Below are positions 41,971 through 51,371 of a stretch of 64,000 nt of DNA, in pieces. The stretch lies in assembly GCF_014287515.2 (NCBI RefSeq), contig NZ_CP092473.1:2817001-2881000 (forward strand), given 5' to 3'. The notes below the pieces were generated by a model. The model was given only the letters and a program-made list of their open reading frames with translations, did not search any database and was not told the DNA's origin. The position numbers and the translations under genes are program-made. The DNA comes from Roseburia rectibacter (GTDB taxonomy: Bacteria > Bacillota > Clostridia > Lachnospirales > Lachnospiraceae). Numbering within the stretch: the first letter of the stretch is position 1; each line of letters begins with the position of its first letter.

Positions 41971-43731
41971 CTACACTTCCATAATAATCGGCATGATCAT
42001 AGGTCTGCGCTTTGTCTCTTTCCATACAAAATCACCTAAGGAATCCTTGATCTCATTTTTGATCTTGCCCCAGTCGGTAATTCCTCTGTCCATACAATAC
42101 TGCATCTTATCCTCAAGCAGATGCTTTGCATCCTCCATCAGACTCTCTGCACCCCTGACATAAACAAAACCGCGTGATACGATATCCGGTCCTGCAAGTA
42201 CCTGCCCGGAACCGCTCTCTAATGTCAGCACGACAATGATGATTCCATCCTCTGCAAGATGCTGTCTGTCGCGAAGTACGATATTTCCGACATCACCGAC
42301 ACCAAGTCCGTCGACCATGATGTCGCCGACGTGGACTCTTCCTGTAACCTCCGCTTTTTCATCATCTAACTCAAGCACGTCACCGGACATCAGAATAAAG
42401 ATATTATCTTTGTTGATTCCAAGTTCCTCAGCTACTCTCGCCTGTGCTAAAAGATGACGGTACTCTCCATGAACCGGAACAGCATATTTCGGTTTTACCA
42501 GAGAATAGATCAGTTTGATCTCTTCCTGACAGGCATGACCGGATACGTGCACATCCTGGAAAATAACATTCGCACCCTTCATGGAAAGCTCATTGATGAT
42601 TCCGGAAACTGCTTTTTCATTTCCAGGGATCGGGTTGGAGCTTAATACGATCGTATCATTTGGTTTGATCGTAACTTTTTTATGCATACCGCTTGCCATA
42701 CGGGATAATGCCGCCATGGATTCTCCCTGGCTTCCGGTCGTGATCAGTACTGTTTTTTCGTCCGGATAATTTTTCAGTTCTTCAATATCGATCAGTGTAT
42801 TATCCGGGATGTTAATATAGCCAAGTTCTGACGCAATACCGATGATATTTACCATACTGCGTCCTTCCACAACTACTTTTCTGCCGTATTTATACGCTGT
42901 ATTAATGATCTGCTGCACACGGTCTACGTTAGACGCAAATGTTGCAATAATAATCCTCGTATTTTTGTGATCTGCAAAGATCTCATCAAAGGTCTTACCG
43001 ACTGTCTTTTCAGACATTGTAAATCCCTTGCGTTCCGCATTGGTACTGTCGCATAACAGTGCAAGTACACCTTTTTTACCGATCTCACCAAAACGCTGTA
43101 AGTCGATGGCATCACCAAATACCGGTGTATAGTCTACCTTAAAGTCACCGGTGTGCACCACGATACCTGCCGGTGAATAAATAGCAAGCGCTGCTGCATC
43201 CTGGATACTGTGGTTCGTACGGATGAACTCCACACGGAAACATCCTAAATTGATGTGCTGTCCGTATTTTACGACCTTGCGTTTTACCTTAGTCAGCATA
43301 TTGTGCTCTTTTAATTTATGCTCAATGATACCAATGGTAAGCTTTGTCGCATAAATCGGCACATTAATGTCTTTTAATACATAAGGGATCGCTCCGATAT
43401 GATCTTCATGTCCATGCGTAATGAAAAATCCTTTGACTTTATCAATATTATCTTTCAGATAAGTCACATCAGGAATGACAAGATCGATTCCATACATATC
43501 ATCTTCCGGGAAAGAAAGCCCACAGTCTACTACAATGATACTGTCCTCGTACTCAAATGCTGTAATGTTCATTCCGATCTGCTCTAAGCCGCCAAGCGGA
43601 ATGATCTTAAGTTTTGAAGTTTTTTCTTTCTTTGTCTCTTTTACGCTGGTTCTCTTTTTCCGTTCCGGTCTCTCTGCTCTTCTTGAATCATTCTGGCTGA
43701 TTCCTGCCTCCTTATTCTCTTTCATATTCAA
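41971..43731 (-). CDS. rnj: Ribonuclease J
   Basis: Metallo-beta-lactamase/beta-CASP nuclease (5'-exo and endoribonuclease), about 586 residues. A charged Lys/Arg/Glu-rich N-terminal extension (about 1-40) is followed by IIPLGGLEQIGMN, THGHEDHIGA (metal-binding HxHxDH), HTGDFKVD, the beta-CASP motif GHACQEEIKLIYSLVKPKYAVPVHGEYRH and the C-terminal domain. The start is uncertain: TTG 43731 has GAGG at 9 bp, while ATG 43740 directly abuts it and ATG 43725 is 15 bp away. It overlaps the DUF1292 gene. Confidence 0.94.
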   Translation of the reverse strand: MNMKENKEAGISQNDSRRAERPERKKRTSVKETKKEKTSKLKIIPLGGLEQIGMNITAFEYEDSIIVVDCGLSFPEDDMYGIDLVIPDVTYLKDNIDKVKGFFITHGHEDHIGAIPYVLKDINVPIYATKLTIGIIEHKLKEHNMLTKVKRKVVKYGQHINLGCFRVEFIRTNHSIQDAAALAIYSPAGIVVHTGDFKVDYTPVFGDAIDLQRFGEIGKKGVLALLCDSTNAERKGFTMSEKTVGKTFDEIFADHKNTRIIIATFASNVDRVQQIINTAYKYGRKVVVEGRSMVNIIGIASELGYINIPDNTLIDIEELKNYPDEKTVLITTGSQGESMAALSRMASGMHKKVTIKPNDTIVLSSNPIPGNEKAVSGIINELSMKGANVIFQDVHVSGHACQEEIKLIYSLVKPKYAVPVHGEYRHLLAQARVAEELGINKDNIFILMSGDVLELDDEKAEVTGRVHVGDIMVDGLGVGDVGNIVLRDRQHLAEDGIIIVVLTLESGSGQVLAGPDIVSRGFVYVRGAESLMEDAKHLLEDKMQYCMDRGITDWGKIKNEIKDSLGDFVWKETKRRPMIMPIIMEV

Positions 43732-43978
43732 TGTCCGCATCCTCTATCAATTCTGAAAATATTTTACCTACTGCCGCAAGTTCCATGTCGTCATCCACCA
43801 TCTCGCACACAACGTCATCGTCCTCTGTGGCTACTTCTTTTAAAATGTACGCATCACAGTCGCCATCTTCCTCTTCCGTGACAAAAAAATAACGCGTACC
43901 ATTTACCTGTGTCTCCTCCACAACAAAGAAATCAATGCTCTCTTTTGTCTGCGGGTCCACAAATGTTACTTTTTCCAT
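43712..43978 (-). CDS. DUF1292 family protein (YrzB-like)
   Basis: 88 residues, very acidic. Opening MEKVTFVDPQTKESIDFFVVEETQVNGTRYFFVTEE, split here by family convention into a small strand-rich domain; the C-terminal part is DDD/E-rich. Start ATG 43978 has GGAGG 6 bp upstream, so the longer frame to 44116 (which overlaps yqgF) is rejected. Function unknown. It always sits with ireB and yqgF in Firmicutes. Confidence 0.88.
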   Translation of the reverse strand: MEKVTFVDPQTKESIDFFVVEETQVNGTRYFFVTEEEDGDCDAYILKEVATEDDDVVCEMVDDDMELAAVGKIFSELIEDADIEYERE

Positions 43979-44042
43979 GTGCATCCTCCATGCATAACAC
44001 AAAAACCGCATTCTGTAACCTGCGGCTTTTGTCATTACCTTT

Positions 44043-44477
44043 TTACTTCCCTGCGTGCATACTCCGATAATCCAGATATCCCTGCAAAATAAAGACTGCC
44101 GCGATCTCATCGACATACTTCTTGCGGTCTTCCCTGCGGATACCGGATTCCATCATGTGTTTATCTGCGGAAACAGTCGTCAGTCTCTCATCCCACAATA
44201 TGACCTCTAAACCTGTCCGTCTCTCTAACATCTCTTTAAACTCTTTTGTCTTCTCGCAACGCTCTCCTTCTGTGTTATTCATATTCTTCGGATAACCCAG
44301 AACAATACACTCCACCTGATATTCTGCGATAATCGCTTCAATCCTCGCCAAAGTCTGGCGCAGTTTATTAGGGGACTGGCGTCTTATGATCTCCAGTCCC
44401 TGCGCAGTTAATAAAAGCTCATCACTGACTGCCACACCGACAGTTTTTGAGCCAAAATCCAAACCTAAAATCCGCAT
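44043..44477 (-). CDS. yqgF: Holliday-junction resolvase-like / pre-16S rRNA nuclease YqgF
   Basis: 144 residues with the RNase H-like fold: [17 protein letters not shown] (catalytic Asp near 6), [28 protein letters not shown] (second acidic residue) and [18 protein letters not shown] (third). YqgF/RuvX completes the 5' end of 16S rRNA in E. coli. Seven bases after ireB. Confidence 0.93.
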   Translation of the reverse strand: MRILGLDFGSKTVGVAVSDELLLTAQGLEIIRRQSPNKLRQTLARIEAIIAEYQVECIVLGYPKNMNNTEGERCEKTKEFKEMLERRTGLEVILWDERLTTVSADKHMMESGIRREDRKKYVDEIAAVFILQGYLDYRSMHAGK

Positions 44478-44484
44478 AAACTTC

Positions 44485-44748
44485 CTATTCCCAATGATTA
44501 TTTTTGATATAAGCCTTTAAAATTTCTTCGACCAGTTCGTCACGTTCCACTTTCATGATCAGGCTTCTTGCATTATTATGACTGGTAATGTATGTGGGAT
44601 CTCCAGACATAATATATCCAACAATCTGATTCACAGGATTATAGCCTTTCTCGCTCAATGCACGATATACGATCGTGAGCACATCGCCAACTTTAAGCTC
44701 CGGCTCTTTCTCCACTCTGAAATATTGTGTATTATTGATATTCTGCAT
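44485..44748 (-). CDS. ireB: IreB family regulatory phosphoprotein
   Basis: 87 residues (UPF0297) from ATG 44748. In Enterococcus faecalis IreB is a substrate of the PASTA kinase IreK and affects cephalosporin resistance; the phosphorylated Thr residues lie near the N-terminus. Here the N-terminal segment has [13 protein letters not shown], with Thr at position 7, and the conserved [32 protein letters not shown]. First gene of the long unit that runs to the lactonase gene. The frame is open to 44823 without RBS. Confidence 0.92.
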   Translation of the reverse strand: MQNINNTQYFRVEKEPELKVGDVLTIVYRALSEKGYNPVNQIVGYIMSGDPTYITSHNNARSLIMKVERDELVEEILKAYIKNNHWE

Positions 44749-44794
44749 ATTTTTCACGCCCTTATACCTGCTATAAAAAGCATTGCTAGTTTTT

Positions 44795-44823
44795 ATTTTA
44801 ATATAGTTTGTCCTAAAATTCAA
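44795..44823 (-). promoter_or_regulatory. Sigma-A promoter of the ireB operon
   Basis: Minus strand TTGAAT, 17 bases, TAAAAT, overlapping the last codons of mtaB by 11 bp and 47 bp before ireB. Confidence 0.65.
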
Positions 44824-46120
44824 CCAAAAGATAAATATCGTCTTTTAATTTTCCTTTTATCTTTCCGGTCACAAACTGATTTGTCCTGTTTTTTTCTGTT
44901 TCAAATGCCACTTTGACATACTCTTTTGTGTATCCGGTAAAATATGTTTTCCCATCCACCACAAGTTTTTCCTCTAACAGCGCAGTCTTTTCTTTCCCGA
45001 CATAATATTCCCGGAATTCTTCAGACATTTTCTTTTCTAAAGCAAGAAGGATATTGCTTCTCTCTGTCTTTATCTGCTCCTGCACCTGATCCGGCATCAC
45101 TGCTGCCTTTGTACCTTCACGCACCGAATACTTAAAAATGTGCATCTCGTAAAAATGTATCTTTTTCAGGTACTCTTCTGTAATTTTAAACTCATCCTCA
45201 GTCTCTCCGGGGAAACCGACGATCACATCCGTTGTGATCGCAGGATGATCAAAATATTTCCGCAGCAGATCACAGCCCATCTCATATTCTGCCGTGTCAT
45301 ATCTGCGGTTCATCCGCTTTAAGACGCTGTCACAGCCACTCTGCAGGGACAGGTGAAAATGCGGACAGATCTTTGTAAGTTCTGATAACCTTTTTGCAAA
45401 ATCTTCTGTCACGATACGCGGTTCTAAACTTCCAAGACGGATACGCTCGATCCCCTCGATCTCATGTACATGCTCGATCAGTGAAAGTAATGTCTCCCCG
45501 GTATCGACTCCGTAGGAACTTAGATGGATTCCGGTCAGCACCACTTCCTTATAACCGCTTTCTGCAAGTCCTGCTATCTCATTTAACACATCTTCCATTT
45601 TACGGCTTCTCACACGTCCTCTTGCAAACGGAATGATACAGTAACTGCAGAACTGGTTACAGCCGTCCTGCACCTTGATAAATGCGCGTGTATGCTCTGC
45701 CGTTTTCTTTAAATGCAGTTCTTCATACTCCTGCTTTTCATGGTTGATATCAACGATCTGTGCCTGTTTTGCATGTTCTTTTTCATACTCATTTAATAAT
45801 GTTACCAGCTCGTGTTTCTGGTTATTTCCGATCACGATATCAATACTTTCATCCAGTATGGCCTGTGCCTCTTTTGTCTGCACATAACAGCCGGCTCCGA
45901 CTACAATGGCATCCGGGTTCATCTTTTTTGCACGGTGAAACATCTGTCTTGACTTGCGGTCTGCCATGTTTGTCACGGAACAGGTATTTATCACATATAC
46001 ATCTGCAATTTCTGTAAAGGGAACGATCTCATATCCTGCATTTTCAAGGATCTGCTGCATAGCTTCTGTCTCATATGCATTAACTTTACACCCCAGATTG
46101 TGCAGTGCTGCTTTTTTCAT
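44813..46120 (-). CDS. mtaB: tRNA t6A37 methylthiotransferase
   Basis: 435 residues; adds the methylthio group to t6A37 in ANN-decoding tRNAs. UPF0004 domain ([32 protein letters not shown]) with three cysteines for the auxiliary cluster, radical SAM core [20 protein letters not shown] (CxxxCxxC) and a C-terminal TRAM-like domain. RBS GGAGG. Divergent from the HPr-like gene. Confidence 0.94.
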   Translation of the reverse strand: MKKAALHNLGCKVNAYETEAMQQILENAGYEIVPFTEIADVYVINTCSVTNMADRKSRQMFHRAKKMNPDAIVVGAGCYVQTKEAQAILDESIDIVIGNNQKHELVTLLNEYEKEHAKQAQIVDINHEKQEYEELHLKKTAEHTRAFIKVQDGCNQFCSYCIIPFARGRVRSRKMEDVLNEIAGLAESGYKEVVLTGIHLSSYGVDTGETLLSLIEHVHEIEGIERIRLGSLEPRIVTEDFAKRLSELTKICPHFHLSLQSGCDSVLKRMNRRYDTAEYEMGCDLLRKYFDHPAITTDVIVGFPGETEDEFKITEEYLKKIHFYEMHIFKYSVREGTKAAVMPDQVQEQIKTERSNILLALEKKMSEEFREYYVGKEKTALLEEKLVVDGKTYFTGYTKEYVKVAFETEKNRTNQFVTGKIKGKLKDDIYLLVEF

Positions 46121-46149
46121 TTTTTACCTCCATAATATCTATTTACTTG

Positions 46150-46178
46150 TTGACTTTTCCATGAAAAACCATTACTAT
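46150..46178 (+). promoter_or_regulatory. Promoter of the HPr-like gene
   Basis: TTGACT, 17 bases, TACTAT; a TATAAA overlaps the -10. It lies 42 bp upstream of the start codon in the 99-bp region divergent from mtaB. Confidence 0.6.
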
Positions 46179-46219
46179 AAAGATAACTTTAACAGCTAAT
46201 TTTAAGGAGGTTTTTCATC

Positions 46220-46450
46220 ATGAAAACAGTACAGATTTCTTTAAATTCTATCGACAAAGTGAAATCATTTGTCAATGCGATTACACAGTATGAGTATGAT
46301 TTCGATTTAATCTCCGGTAGATATGTTATCGACGCAAAATCCATCATGGGTATCTTCAGCTTAGACTTATCCAAACCGATCGATTTAGCAATCCATGCTG
46401 AAGCTAATGTTGATGAGATTATGGAAACATTAAAACCATACTTAATCTAA
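46220..46450 (+). CDS. HPr-family protein lacking the phospho-histidine
   Basis: 76 residues with the HPr fold signature around the Ser-46 region (RYVIDAKSIMGIFSLDLSKPIDL), but the His-15 segment reads LNSIDKVKSFVNAIT with no histidine at the active site. It cannot be a PTS phosphocarrier of the normal kind; a regulatory role like Crh or an unknown one is possible. Strong RBS (AAGGAGG), own promoter and terminator. Confidence 0.85.
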   Translation: MKTVQISLNSIDKVKSFVNAITQYEYDFDLISGRYVIDAKSIMGIFSLDLSKPIDLAIHAEANVDEIMETLKPYLI

Positions 46451-46497
46451 TCACAGATCAGATGTCATACCGTTTGCGGTGTCACATAGATGGAACA

Positions 46498-46530
46498 TAA
46501 ACCACAGGTCATGTACCTGTGGTTTTTTGC
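46498..46530 (+). terminator. Intrinsic terminator of the HPr-like gene
   Basis: Stem AAACCACAGGT / ACCTGTGGTTT with loop CATGT and TTTTT; 48 bp after the stop codon. Confidence 0.85.
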
Positions 46531-46631
46531 TGCATCCAGACTTTTTACATTTTTTTGCATATCCGCTGCTGATTATCTATGTTGTGTAATCAGCAGCCAG
46601 TACACCAGACCTCTTGTTTTAAATGACACTT

Positions 46632-47813
46632 CTATGCTTCAATGTGAATCACTTCGACTGTATCAATCGCTTTCTGCATCAGCTCATCAATCTTTTCTGA
46701 AAGTTTCTTCTCATCATTATGAATAACATTTAAGCTCGGCTTTGTGACCGGATGTTTTGCAACGAAAATGGTACAGCAGTCCTCAAACGGAAGAATGGAT
46801 GTCTCATATGCATCGATCTTCTCAGAGATCTCAACGATCTCCTGCTTGTCAAAACCGATAAGCGGACGATAAACCGGCATCGTGCAGACCTCATTTGTAG
46901 CTGCAAGCGACTGCATAGTCTGACTTGCCACCTGTCCGATGCTTTCTCCCGTGATCAGCCCTAAACATTTATTTTCTTTGGCAAAATGCTCTGCTAATTT
47001 CATCATATAACGGCGCATGATGATCGTTAATTCCTCATGCGGACACTGCTCATAAATATAGAGCTGGATATCCGTAAAATTAACAACATGTAAGTTGATC
47101 GGTCCGGAATATTTTGCAACGATCTTTGCAAGATCCACAACTTTTTGTTTTGCACGCTCCGATGTATAAGGCGGTGCATGGAAATAAGTTGCATCGATCG
47201 TTACACCACGTTTTGCGATCATATAACCTGCAACCGGACTGTCGATACCACCGGAGAGAAGCAGCATTGCTTTTCCGTTTGTGCCAACCGGCATACCGCC
47301 CGGTCCCGGAATGACCGTGGAATAAACGTTAATCTGGTTACGGATCTCCACATTGATCACAACTTCCGGTTTATGCACATCCACGCGTGTCTCCGGGAAT
47401 GCAGCTAAAATACGCTCTCCAAGCTGTGCATTGATCTCCATGGACTCAAGCGGATAGTTTTTGCGCGCTCTTCTCGCATTTACCTTAAATGTAAAATGCT
47501 TGTCCGGATAAGCCTCATCAATGTGATGGATGACTTCTTCTGCTAATTTGTCAAATCCCTCATCCTCTAAGATGACAACCGGACAGATTCCAACGATACC
47601 AAATACACATTTTAATGCTTCTACTGCCTCATCATAATCATATTCGCCATCCATTTCAATGTAGATTCTTCCCTGCTCCTTGCGGATGCGGAAAGTTCCA
47701 TCTACTTTTTTTAAGGCATGGTTCATCTGGCTGACTAACGCATCCTCAAACAGATAACGGTTTTTTCCTTTGATAGCGATCTCTGCATATTTTATCAAAA
47801 ATGCTTTGTACAT
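46632..47813 (-). CDS. thiI: tRNA 4-thiouridine synthetase
   Basis: Makes s4U8 in tRNA. 393 residues: NFLD/THUMP domain (about 1-165), PP-loop pyrophosphatase (LLSGGIDSPVAGYMIAKRG near 185), and a C-terminal segment with DCCTIFVAKHPVTKPS. There is no rhodanese domain, so this is the short Gram-positive form, where sulfur comes directly from the partner cysteine desulfurase. That partner is the adjacent gene. Confidence 0.95.
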   Translation of the reverse strand: MYKAFLIKYAEIAIKGKNRYLFEDALVSQMNHALKKVDGTFRIRKEQGRIYIEMDGEYDYDEAVEALKCVFGIVGICPVVILEDEGFDKLAEEVIHHIDEAYPDKHFTFKVNARRARKNYPLESMEINAQLGERILAAFPETRVDVHKPEVVINVEIRNQINVYSTVIPGPGGMPVGTNGKAMLLLSGGIDSPVAGYMIAKRGVTIDATYFHAPPYTSERAKQKVVDLAKIVAKYSGPINLHVVNFTDIQLYIYEQCPHEELTIIMRRYMMKLAEHFAKENKCLGLITGESIGQVASQTMQSLAATNEVCTMPVYRPLIGFDKQEIVEISEKIDAYETSILPFEDCCTIFVAKHPVTKPSLNVIHNDEKKLSEKIDELMQKAIDTVEVIHIEA

Positions 47814-47900
47814 ATTTTTTCCTTTCTATCTTTTTTCAATCGTTTCCTAATTACTTTATTAGTTGTATTTCCGCCCCTTCTTTTTATCTTTTCTGAGCGG

Positions 47901-49055
47901 TCAGTGTCTGGTAAATTTTCTGCGGAACGGAATGATCTCTTTTAACTGTTCTACTGCGTAATCAATTTCTTCTTCTGTCGTATTGACACAGAAGCTGAAA
48001 CGGATCGTTCCCTCTAAATCTGCTTTGTTAAGTCCGATTCCCTGCAATGTCTTACTCGGTGCCGGTTTATTTGACGAACAGGCACTTCCCGCGGAGACGT
48101 AAATCTCTTTTTCCTCAAGAGAGTGCAGCATAACTTCACTTCTTACTCCCTGGATCGTGACGCTGACGATCTGCGGTGCGGAATCCTCTCCCGTCTTTCC
48201 ATTGATGGTAACACCTTCAATTTTGGTTACTTCCTCGATAAAATGCTTTTTGAGCGCATACATATGGGCAATTTTTGTATCAAAATCCTCATAGATCTCC
48301 ATTGCTGCCTCGCCAAGCGCAGCCACTCCCGGAACATTTTCCGTACCGGAACGCATGCCTTTCTGCTGACCGCCGCCGTAAATGATCGGCTTGATCTTTG
48401 TCTTGTCTTTGATAAATAAAAATCCGGTTCCCTTTGGAGCATGAATCTTGTGACCGCTGACAGAGAGCAGGTCAATTCCAAGTTTTTTCGGGCAGATACG
48501 GTATTTTCCGTATGCCTGGATCGCATCTACATGAATGATCGTATTGGGATTTTTTTCTTTTATAATCTTTGCTGCCTCTGCGATCGGCTCAACGGCACCA
48601 ATTTCGTTATTGACCATCATCATGGAAACAAGGATCGTATCCTCACAGACCGCATCACGAAGTTCATCCAGTGAAATCTGACCGTTTTCATCTACCGGTA
48701 AATAGGTCACACGAAAACCCTGTTCCTCCAGATATGCAAGGGGTGAAAGTACTGACGCATGCTCGATCGATGTCGTGATAATGTGATTTCCCGCACGTTT
48801 ATTTGCAAGTGCTGTTCCGATCAGAGCCATATTATTTGACTCTGTACCTCCTGATGTAAAAAGGATCTCTTTTTCATCTGCCTTCAGTGTTTTTGCGATC
48901 CGTTCTTTTGCCTCTTTGATATAACGTTCTGCAACAACTCCCATCGTATGAAGGGAAGAAGGATTGCCATAATCCTCCATCAAAACTTTTACCATCAGAT
49001 CTTTCGCACGTTCACTGCAGCGTGTTGTTGCTGAATTATCCAGATATGCCTGCAT
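47901..49055 (-). CDS. Cysteine desulfurase (NifS/IscS family), ThiI partner
   Basis: PLP enzyme taking sulfur from cysteine; 384 residues from ATG 49055 (GGAG 8 bp upstream). LDNSATTRCSERA at the N-terminus, TSGGTESNNMA, SVSGHKIHAPKGTGF with the PLP lysine, and the flexible loop SAGSACSSNKPAPSKT with the catalytic cysteine. It lies 87 bp before thiI; in B. subtilis NifZ plays this role. No iscU/sufU gene is near, so s4U synthesis is the likely job. Confidence 0.92.
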   Translation of the reverse strand: MQAYLDNSATTRCSERAKDLMVKVLMEDYGNPSSLHTMGVVAERYIKEAKERIAKTLKADEKEILFTSGGTESNNMALIGTALANKRAGNHIITTSIEHASVLSPLAYLEEQGFRVTYLPVDENGQISLDELRDAVCEDTILVSMMMVNNEIGAVEPIAEAAKIIKEKNPNTIIHVDAIQAYGKYRICPKKLGIDLLSVSGHKIHAPKGTGFLFIKDKTKIKPIIYGGGQQKGMRSGTENVPGVAALGEAAMEIYEDFDTKIAHMYALKKHFIEEVTKIEGVTINGKTGEDSAPQIVSVTIQGVRSEVMLHSLEEKEIYVSAGSACSSNKPAPSKTLQGIGLNKADLEGTIRFSFCVNTTEEEIDYAVEQLKEIIPFRRKFTRH

Positions 49056-49222
49056 TTTTGTTACTCCTGTTCCGCACATTTTCATCTGTGTGCACAAAAC
49101 TTTATATATATTGCATTTTAATCTTCATTTCTGCGCCATCTCATCGCACTGTTTTCATTCTGTGTATGTCCGCGCCCATCAATTTTGAAACAAATTCATC
49201 CGCCCGCCAAATCACAGTCTGG

Positions 49223-49978
49223 CTAATTTGATTTTTCAGTGCACGACGTTTCGATATGATACATCAAAATCGCTAATGTGGTAAATCCTGCCGTCTCAGT
49301 GCGTAAAATGCGGCCGCCAAGTGAGATCAGATTCATCTCATCTTTTACCATCGCGATCTCTTCCGGTGCAAATCCGCCCTCCGGTCCGATAAAAATACCG
49401 ATGGACTCTCCCGGTCTGACCGCCTCTACCGCCTCTTTCGTCGCTGCCATACCACGCTCATTTTCATAAGGAACCAGCTTTTGGTCTAGTTTCATTGCAT
49501 ATGCTACTGCTTCTTTATAGCTCATTGGCTCTGTAACTTTTGGGATCAGGCTGCGCTTTGACTGTTTCGCTGCACTTTCTGCAATTCCCTGCCAGCGGAC
49601 CGTCTTTGCCGCAGCTTTTTTGGCATCCAGTTTTACCACACAATTTTTCATTGCAACCGGAATGATCTCATACACACCAAGTTCTACTGCCTTTTGAATG
49701 ATCAGTTCCATCTTGTCATTTTTCGGCAGTCCCTGAAACAGATAGATCCGGTTCGGCAGCTCTGTCCCCGCCTCATCTTTTTCTAAGATTGCCGCACGTA
49801 CAAAGGAATCCTCGATTTCTGCAATTTCACAGAAATAATTTTCCCCTGCCGGTCCGCTGATGCGGATCTTTTCTCCCGGCTTCATGCGCAGTACATTTTT
49901 GATATGATTGACATCACTGCCCTCGACCATCACAGAATCTTTCCCGATCTGTCCGCTCTCCACAAAAAACTGATACAT
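49223..49978 (-). CDS. rsmE: 16S rRNA m3U1498 methyltransferase
   Basis: SPOUT-fold enzyme, 251 residues from ATG 49978. N-terminal PUA-like domain (MYQFFVESGQIGK..., DVNHIKNVLRMKPGEKI) and knotted domain with GIFIGPEGGFAPEE and SLGGRILRTETAGFTTLAI. The longer frame to 50050 overlaps prmA and has no RBS. 19 bp after prmA, as in many Firmicutes. Confidence 0.95.
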   Translation of the reverse strand: MYQFFVESGQIGKDSVMVEGSDVNHIKNVLRMKPGEKIRISGPAGENYFCEIAEIEDSFVRAAILEKDEAGTELPNRIYLFQGLPKNDKMELIIQKAVELGVYEIIPVAMKNCVVKLDAKKAAAKTVRWQGIAESAAKQSKRSLIPKVTEPMSYKEAVAYAMKLDQKLVPYENERGMAATKEAVEAVRPGESIGIFIGPEGGFAPEEIAMVKDEMNLISLGGRILRTETAGFTTLAILMYHIETSCTEKSN

Positions 49979-49997
49979 TTTTCTAATGCCTTTCTGC

Positions 49998-50981
49998 TTA
50001 TCTCTTCTGCGCAGTGATATTGACCCATTCACCCTGATGATTGATCTCAACCACCGTAAGACCAGCTTTCTCGATCGCTTCTTTTACCTGTTCTTCCTTA
50101 AAATCAATAATACCGGAAGTGATGAAATATCCACCTTTTTTGAGGCGTGCCGGAATGACCGGAGCCATCGGAATGATAACATCTGCAAGGATATTTGCAA
50201 CCACAATATCATATTCTTCTGTTCCTACTTTTTCCTGCAGTTGTTCATCATCGATCAGGTTACCTACATAAAATGTTCCAAGTCTGCCATCTAAATGATT
50301 GACCTCAAAATTCTCATGCGTTGATGTCATACAATCCGGATCAAGGTCCGTTCCAACCACTTCAGATGCACCAAGTTTTAATGCCACGATGGAAAGAATT
50401 CCACTTCCGCAGCCAACATCCAGCACTTTCGGTGCTTTATTTTCCGGTGTATACTCTGCATTGCCACGGATGTATTTTAATAGCTGACGGATACAAAGCT
50501 GCGTTGTCTCATGCTTTCCGGTTCCAAAGGAAACACCAGGATCGATCTCAATCAAAAATTTGTCTTTATCCTCTTCTTTTAATTCTTCCCAGGTTGGTTT
50601 TATTAAAATATCCTCAATATAAAATGAGCTGAAAAACTTTTTCCAGTTATTGATCCAGTCAAGATCCTCTGTCTGGTCGGAAGTAATGACACCACTTCCA
50701 ACATCCACGGTCTTACGGAGATCTTCGAGTGCGATCTTTACCTGTTTTAATAATTCCGTATAATCGCTTCCATTATCCTCTAAATAAAAGCTGACATGGC
50801 TCACGCCATCATCCGGTGGAAGTTCCGGCAGGAAATCAATGAACATGTCCGCCTGATCTTCCTTAGAGAGAGGGATATTGTCCTCGATCTCGACTCCCTC
50901 GATTCCAAGATCCGCTAACATGGCACTCATGTAATCTTCCGCTGCAGTCGTTGTCTCTATTGTATATTTATTCCACTTCAT
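49998..50981 (-). CDS. prmA: Ribosomal protein L11 methyltransferase
   Basis: Trimethylates L11. 327 residues: N-terminal substrate-recognition domain, then the class I SAM domain (VSFGTGKHETTQLCI, KVLDVGCGSGILSIVALKLGA, VVANILADVI). GGAG 7 bp before the ATG. First gene of the prmA-rsmE pair. Confidence 0.96.
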   Translation of the reverse strand: MKWNKYTIETTTAAEDYMSAMLADLGIEGVEIEDNIPLSKEDQADMFIDFLPELPPDDGVSHVSFYLEDNGSDYTELLKQVKIALEDLRKTVDVGSGVITSDQTEDLDWINNWKKFFSSFYIEDILIKPTWEELKEEDKDKFLIEIDPGVSFGTGKHETTQLCIRQLLKYIRGNAEYTPENKAPKVLDVGCGSGILSIVALKLGASEVVGTDLDPDCMTSTHENFEVNHLDGRLGTFYVGNLIDDEQLQEKVGTEEYDIVVANILADVIIPMAPVIPARLKKGGYFITSGIIDFKEEQVKEAIEKAGLTVVEINHQGEWVNITAQKR

Positions 50982-51138
50982 ACAAATTCTCCATTTCTGT
51001 ATCGCTCTTCCGTTTACATTTACACATAGCTATTTGGTATGATAACACATATTCGGAAATTTGGCAAAATAAACGTATTTTTTCTTTTGGAGATGGGGAT
51101 ACTGTTGGTTGTTGGGAAAAAAAAGGAGGAAATTTGCA

Positions 51139-51318
51139 ATGCACTTCGAAAAAGATGATATCCCACCGGGATTTGGAATGATGTTAGGACAGGATGTAAA
51201 TGCAATGAAATGTTTTTCCGGTATGACGGACACAGAAAAAGAAGATGTAATAAAGCAGGCTCAGGCTGCAAAATCAAATGACGATATCGCTCAGATCATA
51301 GAATGCAGACTCCGCTAA
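51139..51318 (+). CDS. Small conserved-looking protein, 59 aa
   Basis: Plus-strand gene with a strong AAGGAGG ribosome site 9-10 bp before ATG 51139; an upstream in-frame codon at 51109 lacks one. The product has no membrane helix: N-terminal FEKDDIPPGFGMMLGQDVNAM and a helical C-terminus (MTDTEKEDVIKQAQAAKSNDDIAQIIECRL). I do not recognise a named family; similar small proteins are common in Lachnospiraceae as far as I recall. It sits alone in the prmA/ABC-transporter gap. Confidence 0.7.
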   Translation: MHFEKDDIPPGFGMMLGQDVNAMKCFSGMTDTEKEDVIKQAQAAKSNDDIAQIIECRLR

Positions 51319-51325
51319 TACCCTG

Positions 51326-51364
51326 TAAAAATAAAACAACCGGCTGGAATACCCCAGCCGGTCT
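51326..51364 (-). terminator. Intrinsic terminator of the amino-acid ABC operon
   Basis: Minus strand stem ACCGGCTGG / CCAGCCGGT with loop GGTATT, followed by TGTTTTATTTTT; 10 bp after the ATPase stop codon. It can also form on the plus strand behind the 59-aa gene, but without T-run. Confidence 0.85.
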
Positions 51365-51371
51365 ATACTAC

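Noticed and set aside
46490..46726. 78-codon plus-strand frame after the HPr-like gene
   Set aside because: Contains the terminator hairpin and overlaps thiI; no RBS.
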